DNA of 64,000 nt from Litoreibacter ponti (GCF_003054285.1 NZ_QBKS01000001.1:2675300-2739299); one strand, 5' to 3'; positions 49,179-57,483 are shown, counted from the first letter of the stretch. Notes: generated from the letters alone by a model not told the origin. Program-made: numbers and translations.

Positions 49179-49733
49179 ATGGCAGACGGGCCGCTTAAGG
49201 ATATCGGAGAAGACAATTCGCTGTTGATCGTCGATGACGATGAACCATTCCTGCGTCGTCTGGCCCGTGCCATGGAAAAACGCGGCTTCGCGCCCGAGAC
49301 CGCTGAAAGCGTTGCCGGCGGCCGCGCGGTCGCGACGGCGCGCCCACCGGCCTACGCGGTGATCGATCTGCGGCTTGAGGATGGCAACGGGCTCGACGTG
49401 GTCGAAGTGCTGCGCGAGAAGCGGCCTGACGCCAAGATCGTCGTGCTGACAGGATACGGTGCGATTGCGACCGCGGTGGCCGCGGTGAAGATTGGCGCCA
49501 CCGATTATCTTTCGAAGCCTGCGGACGCCAATGATGTGACAAACGCATTGCTTGCCAGCGACGACGAGTTGCCGCCGCCGCCCGAGAACCCGATGAGCGC
49601 GGACCGCGTGCGCTGGGAACACATCCAGCGGGTCTACGAGCTGTGCGACCGCAACGTATCGGAGACGGCGCGGCGGCTGAACATGCACCGCCGGACCTTG
49701 CAGCGCATTCTGGCGAAGCGGTCGCCGAAGTGA
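49179..49733 (+). CDS. regA: Redox response regulator RegA/PrrA
   Basis: 184 residues. Receiver domain with acidic pocket IVDDDEPF (19-24), phospho-acceptor Asp63 in YAVIDLRLEDGNG, Thr in VVLTGYG and Lys in YLSKPADAND. A PPPPENP linker leads to a Fis-type helix-turn-helix (LCDRNVSETARRLNMHRRTLQRILAKR). It is phosphorylated by RegB and controls respiratory, photosynthetic, hydrogen, nitrogen and CO2 genes. A GTGA overlap links it to the next small lipoprotein gene. Confidence 0.98.
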   Translation: MADGPLKDIGEDNSLLIVDDDEPFLRRLARAMEKRGFAPETAESVAGGRAVATARPPAYAVIDLRLEDGNGLDVVEVLREKRPDAKIVVLTGYGAIATAVAAVKIGATDYLSKPADANDVTNALLASDDELPPPPENPMSADRVRWEHIQRVYELCDRNVSETARRLNMHRRTLQRILAKRSPK

Positions 49734-50068
49734 GGTGGCTGGGCGCGGTTTTGGTCTTGTCCGCCTGCGCACCCGCCACAACCACGCCGAAAACGGAACC
49801 GATCCCGTTTGCGCTCGATAATCGTGGGGTGCAGTTGCTGGATCGGTCTCAACGGATCGATTTTGGGCGCACCGACCACTCGACCATCCCAGCGATGACA
49901 AAACTCGTGGGGCTCCCGCCTGCAACGACCCGTGATTGCGCGGGCGGCGGGCAAATTGTTGTCTGGCCAGACGGAACCGGGCTTGTCTTTGCGGGGGGCG
50001 ATTTCAGGGGTTGGGTGTCCACGGCCCAGTCTGCCGGGGCAGGCTTGACCTGCGCCCCGACAGCCTGA
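49730..50068 (+). CDS. Small lipoprotein translationally coupled to regA
   Basis: 112 residues from a GTG that overlaps the regA stop (GTGA). The very short signal VRWLGAVLVLSAC ends in a lipobox (LSAC). The mature part contains PFALDNRGVQLLDRSQRIDFGRTDHSTIPAMTKLVG and VVWPDGTGLVFAGGDFRGWVS, with two further cysteines. I recognise no family. The longer reading from 49643 would lie inside regA and is not favoured. Co-expression with RegA is indicated by the overlap; function unknown. Confidence 0.75.
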   Translation: MRWLGAVLVLSACAPATTTPKTEPIPFALDNRGVQLLDRSQRIDFGRTDHSTIPAMTKLVGLPPATTRDCAGGGQIVVWPDGTGLVFAGGDFRGWVSTAQSAGAGLTCAPTA

Positions 50069-50114
50069 GCCGCAGACAGAGGCCGAGCGACAAGGAGGCG
50101 CCCGACCTCAGACC

Positions 50115-50282
50115 TCACCATAACTGCCGAAACGGGAGCAGCGTGTCGTGGTGATGCGAACGCGCACCCTTATGCGCGCGGGGACTGCGAATGTAGCGGT
50201 CGGCATGTTCTTTGAGATGATCGGGAAAATCGCGATTTTCGCGCTGGGCACGCAAGATCATGTGGGAGAGCAAAGTCAGCAT
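50115..50282 (-). CDS. Small hypothetical protein (54-55 aa)
   Basis: 55 residues from MLTLLSHMILRAQRENRDFPDHLKEHADRYIRSP, with a good AGAAGGA ribosome site eight bases upstream, better than the earlier in-frame ATG at 50330. It is basic and His/Arg-rich at the C-terminus (RAHKGARSHHHDTL). No family recognised. It is divergent from the LysR gene, with about 100 nt between the starts. It fills most of the otherwise gene-free 50069-50384 interval. Confidence 0.45.
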   Translation of the reverse strand: MLTLLSHMILRAQRENRDFPDHLKEHADRYIRSPRAHKGARSHHHDTLLPFRQLW

Positions 50283-50384
50283 CTTGATAGTCCTTCTATG
50301 AGGTGATGCCTGAGTATTGCCCTGTTGCATCCGAAAAGCACGTCAGTATGATTTCAAATATGTTAGTTCAACTTACAATTTCTT

Positions 50385-51260
50385 ATGAAGTGGAGTGAGC
50401 TTCCTTCCCTCGCCGCTCTGCGTGCGTTCGAAGCAACCGCCCGTCTCAACGGTTTTTCCGCAGCGGCACGCGAGCTCAACGTCACCCACGCGGCAATCGC
50501 GCAGCACGTCCGCGCCTTGGAGGCTGATCTGGGGGTGTCGCTCGTCTTTCGCTCGGGGGCCGGTATGGCGCTGACGGAGCAGGGGCGCGGGCTTGCTGCG
50601 TCCCTGGGCGATGGGTTTCGCCAGATTGCCGATGGCGTCGCGCTGGTTCGTGCCCGCAAGGAGGATCAGCCGCTCAACATCTCGCTGACGCCAAGCTTTG
50701 CGGAGAATTGGTTGATGCCGCGCATCGGGGCGTTCTGGGCCGAGCATCCCGAGATCAAGGTGGCGCTGAACCCGTCGATGGACTTGGTGGACCTGCGCCG
50801 CGACGGGTTCGATATGAGCATCCGCTACGGGCGTGGTGACTGGCCAGGTGTCGACGCGGAGATGCTGGTTCACGCGAACTTCGTGATCGTCGGTACGCCG
50901 GAGATGGCAGAGCATGTGCAGGGCCGTAATGTGCTTGCGTTGGGAGAGCTGCCGTGGGTGTTCGAGACCGGGCGAGAAGAGCTGATCGTCTGGGCGCAAT
51001 CGGTCGGGCTGGGAGAATGTGCGCTCGACTCTATCGAGGTGCCGACCAATTCCATGGCGATGTCGGCCACACGGGCCGGCGCGCGCATTTCGATCCAGAA
51101 CAAGGCTGTTGTGGAGCGCGATTTGGCGGAAGGGCGCCTTGTCTGCCTGCACGAAGAAGCGCCGTCACGCCTTGGTTACTACCTTGTCCGCCCGCCCGGC
51201 ATACGCTCAAACCGGCTAAAGATATTTGAGCGATGGTTGAAATCGGTCGCTAAAGGATGA
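50385..51260 (+). CDS. LysR-family regulator, GcvA-like
   Basis: 291 residues. N-terminal winged helix-turn-helix: LPSLAALRAFEATARLNGFSAAARELNVTHAAIAQHVRALEADLG, typical of the GcvA subgroup (LRAFEA...HAAIS-type). The effector domain follows with LTPSFAENWLMPRIGAFWAEHPEIKVALN and DMSIRYGRGDWPG. The target may be the divergent small gene or elsewhere. Its last 11 nt overlap the convergent GNAT gene. Confidence 0.93.
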   Translation: MKWSELPSLAALRAFEATARLNGFSAAARELNVTHAAIAQHVRALEADLGVSLVFRSGAGMALTEQGRGLAASLGDGFRQIADGVALVRARKEDQPLNISLTPSFAENWLMPRIGAFWAEHPEIKVALNPSMDLVDLRRDGFDMSIRYGRGDWPGVDAEMLVHANFVIVGTPEMAEHVQGRNVLALGELPWVFETGREELIVWAQSVGLGECALDSIEVPTNSMAMSATRAGARISIQNKAVVERDLAEGRLVCLHEEAPSRLGYYLVRPPGIRSNRLKIFERWLKSVAKG

Positions 51261-51729
51261 GGCGCTTGTGCACCCGGTCGACGGGCGTGCCGTCCTTTAG
51301 GGGGACGCCTGTTGTGACGAAGCGATCCTCGAAGCCCATTCTCGTGTAGTAAGCGAGCCCACCTGAATTGTCCGCCCTGATCTTCGCCTCGATCTCGGCA
51401 TATCCGGCGGCGCGGCTTGCGGATTTGGTGACCTCGAACAGAGCCGATCCGATCCCGCGCTGCGTCGTGCCGGGCCGCGCGAAGGTAGCGATGCCCCCGA
51501 TATGGTCGTCCGGGGGATCGAACGGCTCCATCCACTGAAAGCCGACGATCTCGCCCTCGGCTTCGGCCACATGCAGGAAGGTCTTCGGGTCATCTGCCTC
51601 GACCAATCGGTCGAAATAGGCGGGCGCGAGCGGGTCTTCATAGGCGGTCGTGCCGCCAATGGCGATGATATCGTTGAGGATTTCTGTCAGCGCAGGTTTG
51701 TCGTGCGGGCTGGCCAAGCGGATCTTCAT
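51250..51729 (-). CDS. GNAT-family N-acetyltransferase (PAT/Bar-like)
   Basis: 159 residues from MKIRLASPHDKPALTEILNDII. Acetyl-CoA motif A is GIATFARPGTTQRGIGSALFEVTKSASR (Q/RxxGxG/A), and NSGGLAYYTRMGFEDRF the C-terminal motif. The EILNDIIAIGGTTAYEDP start resembles the phosphinothricin/methionine sulfone acetyltransferases, but the substrate is uncertain. The start overlaps the HD hydrolase stop by ATGA. Confidence 0.88.
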   Translation of the reverse strand: MKIRLASPHDKPALTEILNDIIAIGGTTAYEDPLAPAYFDRLVEADDPKTFLHVAEAEGEIVGFQWMEPFDPPDDHIGGIATFARPGTTQRGIGSALFEVTKSASRAAGYAEIEAKIRADNSGGLAYYTRMGFEDRFVTTGVPLKDGTPVDRVHKRLIL

Positions 51730-52316
51730 AGCATCTTCGACAATTCGGTGAAGCGCGCCAGAAACGCCGCTTTGACCTCCATGGGCGGGCGTGGGGTCAG
51801 GGTTTGGGGCAGCTTCGCATCGCCGGGCGCGCCGAAGAATTTGTCGCTTTCCGCGACCGAGAATCCAGCGATCTGCGTGGCCTCCAGCCATGCGGACAGT
51901 TTGTCGGCCTTCTTGATCTGCTTCTTGATCTTCACCGGGATCGCGGCGGGCAGTCCAAAGCGAATGTGGATGGCGGCCGTGAGCCGGTCGTCCAATTCGG
52001 CGTATCCCGGCCCGACGGCGGCCTTCACTGGCGAAATCATGTCACCGATGACGTATTCCGGTGCGTCGTGCAGCAGCGCGGCCAGCTTCCACTTGGTCGG
52101 CGCATCAGGATGGATGTTGGAGAATAACTGTTCGACCAGAACCGAATGCTCGGCCACCGAATAGGCATATTCGCCGAAGGTCTGCCCGTTCCAGCGCGCG
52201 ACGAAGGACAGCCCATGGGCGATATCCTCGATCTCGATATCCATAGGGGTCGGGTCGAGCAGATCGAGCCTGCGGCCCGAAAGCATCCTTTGCCAAGCGC
52301 GGGGGGGTGCGGGCAT
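51726..52316 (-). CDS. HD-domain hydrolase, YfbR-like
   Basis: 196 residues. Metal ligands: AYSVAEHSVLVEQLF (first His), AALLHDAPEYVIGDM (HD pair) and a late ADKLSAW Asp. The pattern is that of HD phosphohydrolases related to the 5'-deoxynucleotidase YfbR. A further in-frame ATG at residue 11 is possible. It is coupled to the GNAT gene. The exact nucleotide substrate is not known. Confidence 0.88.
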   Translation of the reverse strand: MPAPPRAWQRMLSGRRLDLLDPTPMDIEIEDIAHGLSFVARWNGQTFGEYAYSVAEHSVLVEQLFSNIHPDAPTKWKLAALLHDAPEYVIGDMISPVKAAVGPGYAELDDRLTAAIHIRFGLPAAIPVKIKKQIKKADKLSAWLEATQIAGFSVAESDKFFGAPGDAKLPQTLTPRPPMEVKAAFLARFTELSKML

Positions 52317-52392
52317 TCGCTGGTCCTCACGTTCACATCATTATTGGGAACTTTGCCCCGCTGCCCACGTTTTTTCCACGAAGGAGAGACCA

Positions 52393-52692
52393 ATGAAACC
52401 CGGAATTGTTATTGCTCTGACCGCGCTTGTATTTGCCACCCCGGCATTCGCACAGGAGGAAACGCTTTGCATGGACAGCTACGCGTTGGAAGCGTCCCTA
52501 ATTGATTGGTATGGCGAAGCGCCGGTGGAAGGCGAGACCGAAGAGAACCGTCAATTATGGGCGGCTGGTGTCGGCGGAACCTGGACCGTCGTGACCTACG
52601 AGCCGAACGGCCAAAGCTGCGTTCTTGCCCAAGGTGACAATTTTATGCCCACCGACATGAGTGACGTCTTGGTCGCAGCCTTGGACGGATAG
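52393..52692 (+). CDS. Small secreted hypothetical protein
   Basis: 99 residues with a clean signal peptide (MKPGIVIALTALVFATPAFA, cleaved before QEETLC). The mature 79 residues have two Cys (TLCMDSYALE, GQSCVLAQGDNF), probably a disulfide, and a central WTVVTYEPNGQSC strand pattern. A GAAGGAGAG ribosome site precedes the ATG. No family recognised. It ends 66 nt before ahcY on the same strand. Confidence 0.75.
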   Translation: MKPGIVIALTALVFATPAFAQEETLCMDSYALEASLIDWYGEAPVEGETEENRQLWAAGVGGTWTVVTYEPNGQSCVLAQGDNFMPTDMSDVLVAALDG

Positions 52693-52758
52693 CCGCCATT
52701 GAGCCTCGATTGCGAACCTGCTAGGCGGTGGCCAAGCATTAGATGAGGATCGCTGACG

Positions 52759-54147
52759 ATGGCAAAAGACTATATTGTTAAGGATATCGACCTGGCCGCA
52801 TACGGCCGCAAGGAACTTGATATCGCTGAAACCGAAATGCCGGGCCTGATGGCGCTTCGGGACGAATATGGCGAGAAGAAGCCACTGTCCGGCGCGCGTA
52901 TCGTGGGCTCGCTCCACATGACGATCCAGACCGCTGTCCTGATCGAGACCCTTGTGGCGCTCGGGGCGGATGTGCGCTGGGCGTCGTGCAACATTTTCTC
53001 CACGCAAGACCACGCCGCCGCAGCGATTGCCGCCGGTGGCATTCCCGTTTTCGCGATCAAAGGTCAGTCGCTGGAAGAGCATTGGGATTATCTGGATCGT
53101 TCGTTCATGTTTGACGACGGCCCGAATCTGATCCTCGACGATGGGGGCGATGCGACGCTCTACATTCTGCTCGGCGCACGGGCGGAGGCCGGGGAAGAGG
53201 TGCTTGCGGTTCCGACGTCCGAAGAAGAAGAAGTTATCAAGGCTCAGATCGCCAAGCGCATGGAGGCCAGCCCAGGCTGGTTCACGAAAATGCGCGACCA
53301 GATCAAGGGCGTTTCGGAAGAGACCACCACCGGCGTGCATCGCTTGTACGATTTGGTGAAGCAGGGTCAGCTGCCCTTCCCGGCGATCAATGTGAACGAC
53401 TCCGTCACCAAATCGAAATTCGACAACAAGTATGGCTGCAAGGAATCGCTGGTCGACGGCATCCGCCGCGCAACCGACACGATGATGGCCGGTAAGGTCG
53501 CGGTCGTGATGGGATATGGCGATGTGGGCAAAGGGTCCGCCGCTTCGTTGCGTGGTGCCGGTGCGCGAGTCAAGGTGACCGAGGTCGATCCGATCTGCGC
53601 CCTCCAGGCCGCGATGGACGGGTTCGAGGTTGTGATCTTGGAAGATGTCGTGGGCGACGCGGATATTTTCATCACAACGACCGGCAACAAAGACGTTATC
53701 CGCATCGAGCATATGCGCGAGATGAAGGACATGGCGATCGTCGGTAACATCGGTCACTTCGACAACGAGATTCAGGTCGCTGCGCTCAAGAACCACAAGT
53801 GGACCAACATCAAAGAGCAGGTGGACATGATCGAGATGCCGAATGGCAATCGTTTGATCTTGCTGTCCGAAGGCCGCCTGCTGAATCTTGGCAACGCGAC
53901 CGGCCACCCGTCTTTCGTTATGTCGGCGTCGTTCACCAACCAAGTCCTGGCTCAGATCGAGCTGTGGACCAACGGTGAGGCCTACAAGAACGAGGTCTAT
54001 ATCCTGCCCAAGCATCTCGACGAGAAGGTCGCGCGTCTGCATCTCGACCGCATCGGTGTGAAGCTGTCCAAGCTGAATAAGGATCAAGCGGATTACATCG
54101 GCGTCGCGCCGGAGGGCCCGTTCAAGCCTGAGCATTACCGCTACTGA
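52759..54147 (+). CDS. ahcY: Adenosylhomocysteinase
   Basis: 462 residues, usual length. MAKDYIVKDIDLAAYGRKELDIAETEMPGLMALR, SLHMTIQTAVLIETL, SCNIFSTQDHAAAAI, the NAD site VVMGYGDVGKGSAASL and the C-terminal PEGPFKPEHYRY are invariant features. It splits S-adenosylhomocysteine into adenosine and homocysteine, keeping SAM-dependent methylation running. It carries the about 40-residue insert (near 150-190) typical of the long form. A strong terminator follows. Confidence 0.98.
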   Translation: MAKDYIVKDIDLAAYGRKELDIAETEMPGLMALRDEYGEKKPLSGARIVGSLHMTIQTAVLIETLVALGADVRWASCNIFSTQDHAAAAIAAGGIPVFAIKGQSLEEHWDYLDRSFMFDDGPNLILDDGGDATLYILLGARAEAGEEVLAVPTSEEEEVIKAQIAKRMEASPGWFTKMRDQIKGVSEETTTGVHRLYDLVKQGQLPFPAINVNDSVTKSKFDNKYGCKESLVDGIRRATDTMMAGKVAVVMGYGDVGKGSAASLRGAGARVKVTEVDPICALQAAMDGFEVVILEDVVGDADIFITTTGNKDVIRIEHMREMKDMAIVGNIGHFDNEIQVAALKNHKWTNIKEQVDMIEMPNGNRLILLSEGRLLNLGNATGHPSFVMSASFTNQVLAQIELWTNGEAYKNEVYILPKHLDEKVARLHLDRIGVKLSKLNKDQADYIGVAPEGPFKPEHYRY

Positions 54148-54164
54148 ACAATCCGTCACGCGAA

Positions 54165-54195
54165 GAAACCGGCCCGAATTTGGGGCCGGTTTTTT
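54165..54195 (+). terminator. Intrinsic terminator after ahcY
   Basis: Stem AAACCGGCCC / GGGCCGGTTT with a short GAATTTG loop, then a run of T residues. Confidence 0.93.
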
Positions 54196-54301
54196 CGTGG
54201 CTGGGCTTTGGAAGAGCTTTTGGCATTTGCACCGCACGCGGTGAAACGGACGGCATTGTGTGGCCTGTGACAGGTGCAGGGCTTAGGCTATAGCGGATCA
54301 C

Positions 54302-55003
54302 ATGCGTGCGCTTAACCTCATCTTGCTCCTCGTGGTCCTCGCGGGCCTCGCCTTTGGATCCTACTGGGTTCTGACGGACCTGCGCTCCCCGCTTCCCGAT
54401 GCGTGGAACCCCCTCAAGGAGTTGTTGGTCGACGATCCGGTGACACCGCTGACACATTTCAAGCTGCGCCGCGCCTTAGGCGAGCCGGGAAGATGCGAGA
54501 GGGTCTTGCAGCAAGCAGCGGCCTTTGATCGGCTCACACCGCTCGAGGACGGGGATCGCTGCGGGATCGCGGACCGGGTTGATCTGCGCCGCGTCGGCGT
54601 CACTGCCCTGGCGGCGGTGGAGATATCGTGTGAGACGGCTCTGCGGCTGGCAATGTGGGAGCGGCACGGGTTGCAACCCGCGGCGCAAACGCATCTGGGC
54701 CAATCGGTGAAGAGCGTGCGCCACATCGGCAGCTATAATTGCCGCGCAATCAGGGGAACGACGACCCGGATGAGCACCCATGCCACCGCTTCGGCCATCG
54801 ATATCGGCGGTGTTGTTCTGGCGGACGGGACGCGGGTTGAATTGCTGCAGGACTGGGACGCTGCCGGGCCGAAGCGGGACTTCCTGATTGCGCTTCGGGA
54901 TGCGGGGTGCGTGTGGTTTTCGACGGTGCTGGGGCCGGAGTTCAACCGGCTTCATGCGGACCATTTCCATTTCCAGAACCGTGGCTGGGGGACATGCCGC
55001 TAG
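54302..55003 (+). CDS. Extensin-like family protein
   Basis: 233 residues. N-terminal signal anchor (LNLILLLVVLAGLAFGSYWVL), then the extensin-like C-terminal domain (PF06904): CGIADRVDLRRVGVTAL, SYNCRAIRG, MSTHATASAIDIGGVVLADG (His and Asp of the D-Ala-D-Ala peptidase-like metal site) and NRLHADHFHFQNRGWGTCR. Despite the plant-derived name, these bacterial proteins look like periplasmic LAS-type peptidases. Exact activity unproven. Conserved Cys suggest disulfides. Confidence 0.92.
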   Translation: MRALNLILLLVVLAGLAFGSYWVLTDLRSPLPDAWNPLKELLVDDPVTPLTHFKLRRALGEPGRCERVLQQAAAFDRLTPLEDGDRCGIADRVDLRRVGVTALAAVEISCETALRLAMWERHGLQPAAQTHLGQSVKSVRHIGSYNCRAIRGTTTRMSTHATASAIDIGGVVLADGTRVELLQDWDAAGPKRDFLIALRDAGCVWFSTVLGPEFNRLHADHFHFQNRGWGTCR

Positions 55004-55142
55004 GCCGAGCTTCGCCGGCGGCTCGGCCCGAGTGAATTTTTTCCTTTGGATTGGCTTTCTTAGTGGGTAACGTCCCGCGCAAGGCCCAATGAGAGGCCTG
55101 GAACGGGGCCTGACGTGCCCAGCATTGGTGGGAGATATTTCA

Positions 55143-55484
55143 ATGGGAAAACGTGAAGAGCTGATCGCGCAGTACGCGGATGATCTGAAGAACAAATGTG
55201 GCATGACGCCTGATATGGACCTTTTGACGAAGGTCACCATCGGCTGCGGCCCGGCGATCTACAATGCGGATGCCTCGACCGTGGCGGGCAGCCAGCCCGC
55301 TGAACTGGAGACGGTCAAGAACAACTTCCTGATCAAAAAGCTCGGCTTGTCGGACAGCCCGCAGCTTATGGAAGCGATCAACTCGGTCATCGAGACCTAC
55401 GGCAAGTCGGAGCGCAACAAGTATCGCGCTGTGATCTACTATATGCTGACCAAGCATTTCGGCAAAGAATCCGTCTACAGCTAA
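55143..55484 (+). CDS. DUF2853 family protein
   Basis: 113 residues from MGKREELIAQYADDLKNKCGM; the longer frame 18 codons upstream is disfavoured. DUF2853 blocks: YADDLKNKCGMTPDMDLLTKVTIGCGPAIYNADASTVAGSQ and YGKSERNKYRAVIYYMLTKHFGKESVY. A small helical cytoplasmic protein of unknown function. A terminator follows directly. Confidence 0.9.
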   Translation: MGKREELIAQYADDLKNKCGMTPDMDLLTKVTIGCGPAIYNADASTVAGSQPAELETVKNNFLIKKLGLSDSPQLMEAINSVIETYGKSERNKYRAVIYYMLTKHFGKESVYS

Positions 55485-55504
55485 GCGCGACGGTATTTGA
55501 GCAG

Positions 55505-55530
55505 ATGCCCGCCCCCGTGGCGGGCATTTT
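55505..55530 (+). terminator. Intrinsic terminator after the DUF2853 gene
   Basis: Nine-pair stem ATGCCCGCC / GGCGGGCAT with a short C-rich loop, followed by four T. Confidence 0.85.
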
Positions 55531-55564
55531 GCGTTTCTCGACCACACGATCCGTAAAATCCAAG

Positions 55565-55720
55565 ACGAATTGCGCCTAGTGTTTCTTTGCTTTTCCAGCG
55601 GTGAGGGCCTAAGTCTTGGCGCATCGGGCCAGGAAGGCCGGAGCCAGTTTCATAGTCACGTGGTGCGAGATAACCAAGCACGTGGGGTAGAAGGGGGCTC
55701 TGGGGTAGGGCCCCCTTTTC
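55565..55720 (+). ncRNA. Candidate small RNA in a gene-free interval
   Basis: The 55531-55854 interval between convergent genes holds no convincing protein gene, yet has its own plus-strand terminator at 55691, about 160 nt after the terminator of the upstream gene. Possible pairings: CTTGG (55615) with CCAAG (55674), CACGTG (55657) with CACGTG (55679) and GGCC-AGGAA-GGCC around 55627. The boundaries are guesses. Length would fit a 6S-like RNA, but no family is established. After 55726 to 55854 nothing is recognised. Confidence 0.35.
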
Positions 55721-55726
55721 GTTTTC
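55691..55726 (+). terminator. Second intrinsic terminator, end of the candidate small RNA
   Basis: Ten-pair stem AAGGGGGCTC / GGGCCCCCTT with loop TGGGGTA, followed by TTCGTTTT. On minus the flank is not T-rich, so it acts on plus. Confidence 0.85.
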
Positions 55727-55854
55727 AGCGCCGTGTTCTGTGTTGGGGGCGTGATCCAAATGTGCGCTGCGCGCCCTCCATTCTTGATGAGGCGCTCTGC
55801 CCCTCAAGCTCCCCCGTAATATTTCTGAAGCAATGAAGTCAGTGCGACGGCGCG

Positions 55855-56268
55855 CTACAGACCTCCCATTTTGCAGACAATATCCCATTCGTCCTGCGTG
55901 ACCGGTTGCACCGACAGGCGGGAGTTGTTCACGAGAACCATGCCGCTTAACCGTTCATCCGCCTTGCACATCTCGAGCGTCACAGCCGACTTCAGAGGCT
56001 CAACGGCCTTGATATCGACGCAGTCCCACCGGTCATCTTCCGTTGTGCTGTCGGGATGCGCCTCTGCGCAGACCTCGACAATGCCGACGATCTCTTTGTC
56101 CTTTTGGGAGTGGTAGAAGAAGCCGCGGTCGCCGATCTTCATCTCCCGCATGAAGTTGCGGGCCTGGTAGTTGCGGACCCCGTCCCATTCTTCGCCCGCG
56201 TCCCCCTTGGCGACCTGATCGTCCCAGGACCAGACGGACGGCTCCGATTTGAACAACCAATACCGCAT
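55855..56268 (-). CDS. EVE domain protein
   Basis: 137 residues from MRYWLFKSEPSVWSWDDQ; the start overlaps the yciI stop by 1 nt. The EVE (PUA-like) signature is WLFKSEPSVWSWDDQVAKGD, WDGVRNYQARNFMREMKIGDRGFFYHS and a C-terminal VQPVTQDEWDIVCKMGG. EVE proteins are nucleic-acid binding and read modified bases. It is the last gene of the tsaD-gpsA-yciI-EVE operon. Confidence 0.93.
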   Translation of the reverse strand: MRYWLFKSEPSVWSWDDQVAKGDAGEEWDGVRNYQARNFMREMKIGDRGFFYHSQKDKEIVGIVEVCAEAHPDSTTEDDRWDCVDIKAVEPLKSAVTLEMCKADERLSGMVLVNNSRLSVQPVTQDEWDIVCKMGGL

Positions 56269-56540
56269 CAGCCGATTACCTTGTTCCACTGCTCCAACCG
56301 CACTTCCGAGAAGAGCCCAGCCTTTGCATAGGGGTCAGCCGCAGCCCAGCCGTGCGCCGCATCCATATCGGGCAGATCAAGGATGATCAGCGAGCCGTAC
56401 ATCTCGCCATTCTCGTCGAGGAAAGGACCCGCCTGGACAACCGCATCGGTGCTCTTGAGGTAGGCGACATGGGCGTCCCGGTTGGCCTTGCGCGTCTCGA
56501 GGTGATTGGGTTTATCGGTGCAGATCAGGGCGATAAGCAT
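56268..56540 (-). CDS. YciI family protein
   Basis: 90 residues, one YciI domain: MLIALICTDKPNHLETRKANRDAHVAYLK with the conserved His, GPFLDENGEMYGSLIILDLPDMDAAHGWAAADPYAKAGLF with the active His-Asp. A muconolactone-isomerase-like ferredoxin fold; some members dehalogenate or act as small dehydratases, in most the reaction is unknown. It overlaps gpsA by 29 nt. Confidence 0.92.
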   Translation of the reverse strand: MLIALICTDKPNHLETRKANRDAHVAYLKSTDAVVQAGPFLDENGEMYGSLIILDLPDMDAAHGWAAADPYAKAGLFSEVRLEQWNKVIG

Positions 56541-57483
56541 AGGGCCATTCCTTCGTCAGCGGGCGGGAAAGCAGCAGCGAAAGCGCCTCCTCCAAGGTCA
56601 GTTTTCCTTCTACCACCCCGGCCACCATTTTGGCGATGGGCATCTCGACGCCCTTGGCCTCCGCCAGCTTGACGATGGCGCGGGCGGTGTGGCGACCCTC
56701 TGTCGTGGCCTTTGGAGCCTCGCCCTTGCCGCCGATCGACAGGCCCAGCGAAAAGTTGCGCGATTGTTCGGACGTGCAGGTCAGGGCGAGATCACCGAAG
56801 CCCGCGAGCCCTGCCAGCGTCTCCGGCTTGGCACCGAGGGCGACCGAGACGCGCAGGATTTCGGCCATACCTCGCGTCATCAGAGCCGCCCGGGCGCTCT
56901 CCCCGATGCCCGCGCCGATGCAAAGGCCACACGCGATGGCGATGACATTCTTCAGGGCGCCGCCAAGTTCCGCCCCGATCGGATCGTCCGAGAGGTAAAG
57001 CCGCAGGGTGTCGGTCGATAGCGTCTCTTGCAGCTCGGGGCCCATTGGGTCCTGCGTCGCGACCACCAGCGCCGTGGGCAGTCCGCGGGCGATGTCGGCT
57101 GCAAAACTTGGACCCGTCAGGATTGCCGAGGGGCAATCGAGCGCATCGCGCATGATCGCGCTGGGGCCGCGGCCTGTGGCAAGGTCGACCCCTTTGCAAC
57201 AGGCAATCGCTGCCTTTGGCCGCGGCGCGGTTTCGCTGAGGTATTCGGCCAAAGATTGCATTGGTACGGCGAGCAGCAGTAAGTCGTCGCCGGTTACCTC
57301 CAACGAAGTGCTAAGCTTGATCCGCTGGGGGATCGGCACGCCAGCCAAGCGCGGGTTGTCGCGGCTTTCACGAAACGCGTCGACCGACCTGCCCACGAGG
57401 GTGACGTCATGGTCCGCCATATCCAGCGCCACGGCGAGGGCCGAGCCGAATGCGCCGGCGCCTGCGACAGTGATCTTGCTCAT
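56512..57483 (-). CDS. gpsA: NAD(P)H-dependent glycerol-3-phosphate dehydrogenase
   Basis: 323 residues. NAD-binding MSKITVAGAGAFGSALAVAL, CCKGVDLATGRGPS, LTGPSFAADIARGLPTALVVA, catalytic-lysine region GGALKNVIAIACGLCIGAG and GLAGFGDLALTCTSEQSRNFSLG. It makes sn-glycerol-3-phosphate for phospholipid synthesis. ATGA overlap with tsaD upstream; coupled to yciI downstream. Confidence 0.97.
   Translation of the reverse strand: MSKITVAGAGAFGSALAVALDMADHDVTLVGRSVDAFRESRDNPRLAGVPIPQRIKLSTSLEVTGDDLLLLAVPMQSLAEYLSETAPRPKAAIACCKGVDLATGRGPSAIMRDALDCPSAILTGPSFAADIARGLPTALVVATQDPMGPELQETLSTDTLRLYLSDDPIGAELGGALKNVIAIACGLCIGAGIGESARAALMTRGMAEILRVSVALGAKPETLAGLAGFGDLALTCTSEQSRNFSLGLSIGGKGEAPKATTEGRHTARAIVKLAEAKGVEMPIAKMVAGVVEGKLTLEEALSLLLSRPLTKEWPYAYRPDLHR

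Noticed and set aside
52693..52758. SAH riboswitch upstream of ahcY
   Set aside because: The 66-nt gap has only a CCGCC / GGCGG pairing with a long loop; the conserved SAH-aptamer core could not be recognised.
52555..54237. 560-residue open frame on minus opposite ahcY
   Set aside because: Antisense of an invariant housekeeping enzyme and extends across its terminator; no domains.
55600..55730. SRP (4.5S) RNA in the 55.6 kb interval
   Set aside because: The apical GGAAGcAGC signature of bacterial SRP RNA is missing; only a superficial CCAGGAAGGCC similarity is present.
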